Source of the DNA: Diospyros lotus
Taxonomy: Eukaryota; Streptophyta; Magnoliopsida; Ericales; Ebenaceae
Assembly (NCBI RefSeq): GCF_014633365.1
Contig: NC_068346.1
Coordinates: forward strand, 16,761,030 to 16,825,029
Reading direction: 5' to 3'
DNA: 64,000 nt
The notes below the pieces were generated by a model, which did not search any database, was not told where the DNA came from, and saw nothing but the letters and a program-made list of their open reading frames with translations. The translations under genes were made by a program, and so were the position numbers. Positions 36,801 to 45,641 of this stretch are shown in pieces. Each line of letters begins with the position of its first letter. Within the stretch, counting starts at the first letter, position 1.

Positions 36801-37266
36801 TAATGTATATATCACAACAACGTCATTATTTTTCACTTGATGTCCATCTACCATCAACCCAACCAACACATGATCACAATTGGTACTAATAATTAGACAA
36901 ATCAAGATAATAATGCTATGATAATAAACTTGCTCAAAAATTAGAGTGTATTGTCTTAACAATCATTATTATTTGAGGCAAATAGTGGGAAACTACAAAA
37001 AAAAAAAAAAAAAAAAAAAAATTCAATCGAAAAACAAATCGGGCTTTGTGGGCCACGAAACCCGGCCATCGGGCTTTGTGGCCCACGAAACCCGGCCATC
37101 GGGCTTTGTGGCCCACCAAGCCCGAAAATGAAATTTTTTAATTTTTCTTGATTTTTCTTCAAATTAGTATGTTCCATTAACACTAAAATGATGTCTTTTA
37201 ATGTTATTTGAGTAAGCCATAATGTATATATCACAACAACGTCATTATTTTTCACTTTGTGTGAGG
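33859..37266 (+). repeat. Eight-copy tandem array, unit about 410-453 bp, with hairpin-motif cluster 2
   Basis: Units start at about 33859, 34311, 34762, 35182, 35629, 36075, 36528 and 36940. Each has TTAGAGTGTATTGTCTTAAC, a poly-A run, three or four 34-bp submonomers (CGGGCTTTGTGGCCCACGAA...), and a shared tail. Unit lengths differ by one 34-bp submonomer (4,4,3,4,4,4,3,3 copies). The last submonomer reads CGGGCTTTGTGGCCCACC then AAGCCCG, a near-perfect hairpin. The short proteins predicted on both strands are translations of this repeat, not genes. It separates the 3' ends of the two MULE genes. Confidence 0.95.
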
Positions 37267-37784
37267 AACAACTTCAAAATTTCTTTTGTCATTTTCAAGT
37301 TTTTTTTTTTCCTCTCAATCTATGGTTTCCACTAACACTAAAATGATCTCTTGTTACGTTGTTTGGGTTAGTTGAAGGTAGAATGCACAACAAATACATG
37401 ATGAATTGTTCTAAGTACTAACATTTGACCAATATGATGTAATGATCTTCAAATTACCCCACAAGTGTGATTTAAAAATTTCGACAGAGTCTCCCCTGTT
37501 TCTTGGTCATCCTACCTGCATTAGAGACTCAGTCTCTATGTCCAACAATGGAATAACATGACAACATCACAACATTAGAGACTCAGTCTCTCTTCCCAAC
37601 AACATACTGCCACCACAACCACTTATCCCTTACCCTCAACAACACCACAAACCACATTTCATCAAGTGAACAATACATAATTTGCTATTTGCTATACCTA
37701 TACAAAAATATATACAACATTTAAACTAGATGAAAATAAAAACACAAAACGAAGAATTTTCTAATCTATTAATCTACAAGTATA

Positions 37785-40700
37785 CTACCGTACTATCGTA
37801 CTATGTCTATACAAAAATATTCCAATCTGTCTCCGGAGGGTACGGACATCCACAGTCGGGTGCATCTGCCAGTGATCCTCATTATGCCTCAGTATGTCCT
37901 CGACGTATTTGATAACGTAGCACCCGCAGCTGGCCCTGTATTAGACATAACACACATTGGTAGCATAACCATATTTTCATGAAAATTGACTATGTAATAT
38001 AATTTAAATTAATTTACCCATCCGGTTGTTGAGGCAACTTCTGAGGATCAGTATTCTCTACTTCCCAATCTCTGTCTAGCGTCGCAGTTGTGGTTACATG
38101 TTCATAATATGCAGCTTTCTTTAGTAGAATGGGTAAGAGGCTCACAAGTGGTTGTATAGCTTCGACCCTGCTCCTACGACTGTCTTCATTCATGGCATTG
38201 GAGTCATATATGACAATTCTCCTATCTTTCAAGCAAATCTTTAAGAGAAACCAGTGAGAATTCGCTACATTACAAGGGAGCAACACCTGTATTTTATTTT
38301 AATACGTCAGTAGTACGGAAATAAATAAATAAATCATTAAATGGAATGAATTAAGACTTACATAATCGACCGTCCACCAAGGGAGACTCCTGTCAGTGCG
38401 CCCGTCGACGAAACCGGTCCACTCTTCCGGGATAGATGCGATAGAAGGCGCAAAAAACCTCCTGTTGCCCCCGTACTCCTGTTCCCAAAATCTTACTATG
38501 GATGCCTGAAAAATAAAATAAAAATATTGGTCATAGACTAAATTAAATGCAAAAAAATAAAAAAAATAAATAAGTAGTGCAAACTCACAAAAAACGAGGT
38601 TGACATGATAGCGTAGTTTGTGTCATATTGACGCCGAGACTGTATACGTCTTAAGCAACACATGTAACTATCAATATGGTAACCCTCCAACCAGTTGGCC
38701 TCATTCTCTATGTTTCGGAGGTCATCCGGTGTTAGGTTGAGAATGAAACCAGTGTGAAGACTACAACAACCAAGAAAAATAAAAGTAAGAATATATTGTT
38801 GATGCAAATAGAAAAAATATAAATATTGTTACTTACCTAATATTTTCATTGGAACCTATGAACTCAATATAGCCCTCAGGGGGCACTGTCTCTATGTCCG
38901 GCGGGATTAGGTCTAGTACCGGTGGCGTCGAGTCCACGTCCGACCCCTCCAAAGCGGCATCCTTCTTTCTCCTTTTATATTTTGTTGGATCGGTGAAGGG
39001 TGGCCGACGAAATTGCGATGGCAATCTATCTCGCATAGGTCGTCTGTCGACCCTAACCACTTCCTCCTCCTGTAGCTGAACAAAACCTAACTGTTACAAA
39101 ATAGTATTTTAGAATGAAGTAAAACATATAAAAGTAAATTTGGAACTTACTCTAGATGTAGATGCCTGCTCCTCATCGTGATGATCAAGATCTACCTGAT
39201 CACCACCCTGGGACTGCTCATGAGCATGATCGCTGCGATCTAGGGAAATATGTGGGATGCGTAGATGAGCACATAGTGCTGCCTGCCCCCTCTCTAGTGA
39301 TTCCTGCGCCCTCTCTAGTCTCAACAATTGTGTCCTCACCTGACCCATTTCCCCATCTATTCTCCGCAACATATCTAGAGTCTGTTTCAGCATCTCGGTG
39401 ATCTACAAAAGGCAAACAAAAAATATATAAACAATTACAAAAATATAAAATCATTATTATAATAAAGATCATACCCCTGCCTCGTATTGTCTGTGATGTG
39501 AACTGTCAGGGAACCTTGCCTCCTCATTATCCTTCTTCTCCTTTTCCTCCTATAAAAAATATATAAACAATTACAAAAAATATAAATTAAAACCATTATT
39601 ATAATAAAAATCATACCCCTGTCTCGTATTGTCCGTGGTGCGAACTATCAGGGAATCTTGTCTCCTCCTTATCCTTCTCCTCCCCATTCTTTTCCTTTCC
39701 CTCCTTATCTAAATGTATCATACCCGCCTCGTCCTCATCCCCGCCCTCGTCCTCATCCCCGTCATTCTCTTCCTCTTTTTCACCCCCTCCGCCCCCAAAT
39801 TTATAGACGTCGACCCCAACCGAGTGTTGAGGGTTAAAAGATCTCCAAAAATTCGTTTCCCTCTCATCATCAGTGGGTTCAAGAGTAGGACTCGATCCTC
39901 GTGCCTGCAAAATTGTATTATATAGATAGATATGATTTAAAAATAAACTAAATTTAGAGGTAAGTTGCACACTTACTTCTTTCCTAAGACAGTCGTCGTA
40001 ATTTTTTATCTGTGGCCTTTTTTTAGATAGCCATTTTCTGCATCTTGGAATGTCTGCTTCGGACAGTCTGACGGCCCATTTATTCTGAATCCATGGGAAC
40101 GTTTCGATCAACCACCACTGTAGAAAGCAAAAAAAAAAAAAAGAAATGAAAATAAAAATTAGAAAACAAAACAAACATTTAGTTACTATAGACAAATCAT
40201 ATACAATAAGGAATGAGTACGGCAAATCATCTACAATAAGGAAAGAGTACCTGAAACGCCCATACAAAACCATAAAGGTTAATTTTCTTCCCACCTTCAC
40301 CAGTCAATTTTCTTTCTTTCGTGGCCAACCGGATGTAATGTTGACTCTTACTGTAGACATATGTACCCCAAGGGAACATCTCAAATGCTTGTAAATCCTC
40401 GGCCATAGTCCACAAGAAATCATCCACATGCCCACGCTCATCCTGGCCCAACAAAAACATGTCGACCACAGCAATGTAAATCAGTTTCAGGGCATCCTCT
40501 GAAACCATATCCTCTTTGGTACTAATAAGTAATTCAAGGTCGTCTCCAGTCACCCCCTTCTTATGTTGTGGAAATAGTCGAGCACGTAAACTCTCCGGCT
40601 CAATAGGTTTGGGTTCAAGGCTTTCCCTATCAATAGCCCCAAATCGGAGTCCACTAATAAGTATGAACTCCTGCCTCCCGTATCTGTATGGTGTGCCGCC

Positions 40701-40982
40701 AATCTCGAACCACATCTCATCGTGGTGGGCACTCGAAAATGTCACCTCCCTAAGTAGAACATGATATATCAACTGTGGTGCAGTCAAATGGAGGGACAAA
40801 GGCATCTTCAAGAAATGTCCTAATGGGCCCTGTAGGAATCTATCCAATAACTTGTATCGGTCTAGAGCACGACGCATCGCCTCAAGGTGTTTGATCCCAC
40901 AATGAGTAGTAACTCGCATTCCGGGGGGTAATATTCGGTGAGCATGAACATAAGTAAATTTTGTAGTTTGTTGTTCAGCCAT
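37785..40982 (-). CDS. DUF1985 + Ulp1-type (C48) cysteine protease-like gene of the MULE
   Basis: Predicted SUMO/ubiquitin-like-protein protease. Exons in transcript order: 40982-40251, 40117-39977, 39904-39617, 39549-39475, 39402-39151, 39090-38837, 38760-38589, 38505-38362, 38286-38018 and 37935-37785 (2478 nt, 825 aa). All junctions are GT-AG and in phase. The sixth exon could instead start at 39075, 5 residues shorter. Exon 1 is a DUF1985 domain (LLDRFLQGPLGHFLKM...). The middle is acidic and low-complexity, with a coiled coil in exon 5. The C-terminus is a C48 peptidase core: His697 (NSHWFLL), Asp714 (IVIYDSNA), Gln773 and Cys779 (QPDGASCGCYVIKYVE), with the Gln-to-Cys spacing of yeast Ulp1. 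No stops were found. Exons 3 and 4 share a duplicated segment. The ATG directly follows a splice acceptor. Substrate and role in transposition are unknown. Confidence 0.9.
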
Positions 40983-41084
40983 CTGTAAGAAAAAAAATAC
41001 AAAAACAACAATTGTCTTAGCACATGTAAAAGCACAAGTAAAAGAAGAAGAAGCCCAATTGTCCCAACCTTATCATCGCAACCC

Positions 41085-41571
41085 AAACTTGATTGGGCTT
41101 TGTTGGGCAGCGATAATCGGGCTGTGTCATAGCCCAACAGTCGGGGGAGTCCAATTGGGTGTGGGGCTTAGTCGCGCCCGATCGGGCTTTGTCTGCAATC
41201 GAAGCCCGATCGGGCTTTGTCTGCAATCGAAGCCCTATCGGGCTTTGTCTGCAATCGAAGCCCGATCGGGCTTCCTTGGGTCTTCAATCGAAGCTCGATC
41301 GGGCTTCGTTACAGGAAGCCCGTTCGGGCTTCGTCTGGAAGCGAAGCTCAATCGAGCTTCGTTTCCAGACGAAGCTCGATCGGAAGGGAGGGGGCTTCGT
41401 TGCAGACGAAGCCCGATCGGGCTTCGTCTGCAACGAAGCCATTGACGAAGCCCGTCGGGCTTCTACCCAGCGGGCTTCGTCGCGAACGAAGCCCGACCGT
41501 GGGACTTCGTTCGCGACGAAGCCCGGTCGATCTCCATGGTCGCCGACGACGAAGCTTCGTCGGCGACCATT
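41085..41571. repeat. Hairpin-motif cluster 3, densely palindromic
   Basis: About a dozen GGGCTT.../AAGCCC hairpins are packed into 490 bp. They include a perfect 48-bp palindrome at 41393-41440 (centre GAAGCCCGA|TCGGGCTTC), paired 21-bp arms at 41471-41491 and 41505-41525, and a near-perfect palindrome at 41536-41570. The cluster lies in the predicted 5'-leader intron (40983-41607) of the Ulp1-like gene. Open frames on both strands here are repeat translations. Confidence 0.9.
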
Positions 41572-41857
41572 TCCAGCATCTAACTATTAAAATAAACATT
41601 TTCTTACCTTTTTAGCCAAGATGAGATCGATGTCGGCGGGTCAAGTGGCTCTTACAGCGGCGGCGGCGAGTGGCATCACGGCGGCGGCGGCGGCAAGTGG
41701 CTGTCACTGCGGCGGCGGGCGGTTGCTTTGTGAGGGAGATGAAGTGGGTGGGTGAAAGGAGTAATGGGGGGGGGTTGAGGGGTATTTTAGTATTTTACTT
41801 TTATTGTGTTTATTTATTTATTTTTTTTATTTTTTTAAATAAATAATGGTCAAATCT

Positions 41858-41974
41858 GACAAAGTGGCTATTTCATGTAATTAGTTTGTTTGAAAGTACA
41901 TAAACGTTTTTTTTTAAAAATGGGATAAAAACGAATTTTACATTTAAATAGTGATTATTTTTTGCCATTTCCAC
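41858..41974 (-). repeat. Right terminal inverted repeat of the MULE
   Basis: Read on the minus strand it matches 29541-29658 in order and spacing. The outermost 25 bp are diverged. The 9-bp target duplication follows at 41975-41983. Confidence 0.85.
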
Positions 41975-41983
41975 TTCTTTATA

Positions 41984-42790
41984 AGTCTTGAAATTGAAAG
42001 TTCATAGTTATAGAGTTATTAGGAATGAACACTAATAACTCGGATAGACTACACATATGATGTATGCTCAATTGGGAGAATATCTTATTTAATGGACATT
42101 GATGTGAGAACACTAGTGCATATATGTGGGTACTTATTAGAAGAATAAATACACTAAACTGATTTGCTATAGAATTCCTAATGGTTATTGTTTAAAGTGG
42201 AATTTTTGTATTGCAATTGTGCATATTGGTTCTTAGACTTGAGAAATCATAGTAGTCTTATATTTGACTGGTTACGTCTTGGTGTTGTTTGGATTCTAAA
42301 GAAATCGTTAACAAACTATTACTGGGCATAGCCTTGTCACATATGAAGGTTTATGAATGTCAATAAAAAATTCATCACTTATCATCCAGATAAGATGATG
42401 TGTCTAGGCATTCATGACATATTGCTAGACGTTAACCATGATATATATGGATTTTAGAATTAATTTGATTAATTATAAAACTATTAATTAAAGAGTTTAA
42501 TTAAGAAACTCATGAGATGCGTTTAAATTAGACCAATAAGTTGGGACCTAAAGTAGCTCAATAGAGTTGGGTCCTACATCTAGTATAATGGTGGACCTAA
42601 GGGGTCACACACTTAGATCGAGCTTAGTTCACAATTAAAGGAGAGAATCGGCCCAATATGATTAAAGTCCAATCCTAAAACGTTTAGGGTTTTGTTATGG
42701 CATGATTAGGATTTTATGCTCTATAAATATATTATTTCTAAACACGAAAAAAAACAAGAAAATTTTGCGTTCTCTCTCAGAACGTCCAAG
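41984..42790 (+). mobile_element. Right part of a Ty1/copia LTR
   Basis: AT-rich, non-coding sequence continuing the segment before the MULE. It has a TATA-like CTCTATAAATATATT at about 42718 and is followed by copia reverse transcriptase/RNase H remains. Family assignment rests on this context. Confidence 0.45.
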
Positions 42791-42899
42791 ATTGCTAGCA
42801 CAACTTGGGATGTCATGGAAAGGGCTGATTGTGTGGACTAACTTAGAGGAGTTCACGCTTGCATCTCTGTGGATCGAAAAGAAACGGGATCAAAGGTGT

Positions 42900-43465
42900 C
42901 GACTGCACGGTCGCAGTTTTCTAACATTGTCAAGAAACTAATTTATCTATTATACAAAAGGCCAAATATAGCCTATGCTATTAGTATTTCAAACAATTCA
43001 AAAAGTATTTTAATATCTCAAAGATACACCGAGAAGAGAATTGTTACTTTAAAAAGGTGGTGAGTTAACCCTAGAAGGTTATACAGATGCAGATTATGTA
43101 AAATCACCTATGAATATAAGGCCTATTACAGGTTCTTGCATGTTACTAAGAGATAATTTTGTGACATAGAGGAGCAAGAAGCAGTCCAAAGTTGCTAGGT
43201 TGAGTGCTAAAGTTGAATTTAAAGCTATAACTCATGGGATTTGGGAATTGTTGTACCTAAAAATAATCCTAGATGGCTTGAGGATTAAAATAACTAGGGC
43301 TATGAAATTGTATTGTGATAACAAGTCGACTATTGACATTACACACAATCTTGTCTAACATGAATGAATTAAGCATATAGAGATTGGCAAACAATAGATT
43401 CATTAGCACTCCATATGTGCCATCATGTGATCAAGTAACAAATGTTTTCATTAAAGGACCTCCTA
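42900..43465 (+). pseudogene. Ty1/copia reverse transcriptase-RNase H relic
   Basis: Readable fragments in more than one frame are KLIYLLYKRPNIAYAISI, LEGYTDADYVKSPMNIRPIT, SKKQSKVARLSAKVEFKA, GIWELLYLK and LYCDNKSTIDITHN. This is the typical C-terminal copia polyprotein order, ending in the RNase H domain. Stops and frameshifts make it non-functional. The upstream gag, protease, integrase and most of the reverse transcriptase are missing, so the copy is internally deleted. Confidence 0.8.
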
Positions 43466-45208
43466 TTGCATGATTTTAGGAAATAACAACTAAGATGCGT
43501 ATAAAAGGTATCCACTCATCAATTTGAAGAGAAGTGTTAAAGACTATTGAATATTTTTTATGATTTATTCCTAAATATAACATTTCCTAAACATGTCCAA
43601 CATTGATTTCCTTTCTTGTTTTAAGAAGTCGGAGATAGGAGATTTCTTGTTTTTTTCCTTCATTTTCTTTTGATATTGTCTTTTTTTTTTCTTTTTCGTA
43701 TATCTCGTCTAATATGTATTGTAAAACATATACTAGCTCAATTAAAAAGAATAATTTATTTCTTCAATATTATTGACATAAATCGGATTCATACATAATA
43801 TCAATGAGATTCATAAACTTGATATTTAACTTAAACATAATTAAATCTTAATGAATTCAAAAATATAAAATTAGAACAGATCCAATTGGGGTGGGGAAAA
43901 AAAAATGAAGGAAACCGATCTACACTTGCATTTATTTGGATCAATTTGTACGTATATTGAACTGAGGAGCACCCCTATATTTGAGAGGTTAATGGACCTT
44001 GAACTTTGTTATGATGATGAGAATAGAGAAGCAGCAGGTAGGGTATTGCGAGGACCACTGAATAATAATAAAATCATTCGGATGGCTTGACAGTGGTCTA
44101 AACTGGGCCTGCAGCCCATTAGGACCGGCCCCAGTATGAGTAGAAATTTGTTTGTTTCCATAGCTTATTTACTTTTCCATAATGATATTTGCCCTACACA
44201 AAATTTGTAGATTAAAAGAATTATAAACACTTGTTTTATAAAATTATCATCTAATTTTTAAAATTAATTCATAATTTTGTAAAAACTGTCTATCAATTTT
44301 GGTAAATATGGTATTAATTATTTAAATGCAATATAAACTTTAATAATATTATCAATCAATTATATTATATCATCCATCATCAGGTAGGCAAACCAAACAT
44401 CTTAATGGTGAGGACGATGAGTTGACTTCTAAAATGCCTTTTTTCTCACTTGAAACTCATTTATGTTTGAGTAGGAAAAAATATAATCAGATTATATTTT
44501 TCTAATTGAAAATGTTACATATAATAACTATATTATTATTATTATATAAAATGATTTAAATTTTATTAATCGTACCACTAATAATAAATGGTAGCATAAG
44601 ATATATAAAATAATTTTAATCTTTCTTTAAACTTTTATCTAATAAATAATGATCTATTAAATCCTAATCAACTTATTAAATCAACTTTGTCCCTCTCCAG
44701 TCTCCACTCTCTTTAAAAACTCATAATGTTTATAAATGACTATTATTAAGTTTTTTTTTTTTTTTGGTCCCTCTCCACGGCACCTGTCGCAGGTCGGTTC
44801 TCCCGTGGAAACGATGTCACCAGCTTTCAGAATTCAGCACCGGCTGTGTGAACGATGGCTATGGCGGAAGGTAAGCGATTTCTGTTGCCGCTTAAATACA
44901 CACGTACGTCTTTGTAGTGGTAATAGTATTTTCCTTTACACGTTGACTCTCCGAACTTGTTGCTTTCAATTTAGTCCGCCATTTTTGACTTCTTGTCTCC
45001 ACCGATCCGTTTACAGGCCACAGAGCCAAAGCTTTTCAAAGCTTTCAAACCGGTTTTTTTTCTATTCATTGGAGATTTCCAGCTTCCTCTTGAAGTTAAT
45101 GACGCAAAAGGAAAGCTAATTATGGCGTTCCCAATCCCTACCACTGCAGCTCTATTAAATGCCTTTTCAACTACTGGTACGAGTTTGTTAGTTGAGTAAC
45201 TTTACTAT
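43466..45208. other. Intergenic DNA upstream of the CRK2-like gene
   Basis: AT-rich up to about 44730, then more balanced. A short open frame at 44736-45119 has no recognisable family. Nothing else is supported. Confidence 0.5.
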
Positions 45209-45564
45209 GATTCAATATGAATTGGATCTCCCATTGAATGCCGCTGTAATTTCTTCTTCTTTTCTTGCCCACCAACTCCAAGGATTTGCATCTTCGTTCA
45301 ATGAGTGTGCCTTTCTCTGCGCTTCTCCCGATTTTCTGCTCTTCTTGCTCCTCCGTTGCTTCCATTTCAAATTCTAGGTTTGTTCATTCTGTGATTCAAT
45401 GTGAGTTGGATCTCCACTTGAATGCCGTTTTCTTTTTCTTTCTTATCTTCTCCACCGAGGATTTGCGTATTTATTCAATATGTATGCGTTTCTCTGCAGT
45501 TCCGCCAACTTCGTTCACTTCTTGCGCCTCCGTTGCTTCGATTTCGAATTCTAGGTTTGTTCAT
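45209..45564 (+). repeat. 184-bp tandem duplication upstream of the CRK2-like gene
   Basis: GATTCAATATGAATTGGATC at 45209 recurs as GATTCAATGTGAGTTGGATC at 45393, and TCTAGGTTTGTTCAT ends both copies (45387 and 45564). The second copy stops 77 bp before the ATG, so the duplication lies in the promoter or leader. Confidence 0.85.
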
Positions 45565-45641
45565 TTGCTGAATCTTGTTGCAAACAGAGCCTCAGATTCG
45601 CAACCAGATCCGGCTAAACCAGCTCTCAGCTCATCGCGAAA

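Larger units (their letters stand above)
29541..41974. mobile_element. 12.4-kb autonomous Mutator-like element carrying a ULP-like protease gene
   Basis: An identical 9-bp target duplication, TTCTTTATA, flanks the element (29532-29540 and 41975-41983). Terminal inverted repeats of about 117 bp match well inside (CAAACAAACTAATTACA, ATAGCCACTTT, TCGTTTTT) and poorly in the outermost 25 bp. Inside lie a MuDR-type transposase (+) and a DUF1985/Ulp1-like gene (-), converging on an eight-copy tandem array. MULEs carrying ULP-like genes are known (Arabidopsis Kaonashi elements and melon CUMULE). Both genes keep full-length frames, so the element may be recently active, although the divergence of the termini argues for some age. 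Confidence 0.9.

Noticed and set aside
33915..37255. Repeated 60-146-codon frames with GGPQSPMAGFR-like repeats
   Set aside because: They are translations of the tandem array in the MULE. Both strands are open and copies differ only by repeat number.
33859..37266. CRISPR-like regular repeats
   Set aside because: This is a plant genome, the unit is ~450 bp with nested 34-bp repeats, and there are no unique spacers or cas genes.
41017..41615. Arg/Ser-rich frames of up to 143 codons
   Set aside because: They cover the palindromic cluster and reflect its symmetry. No start context or domain is present.
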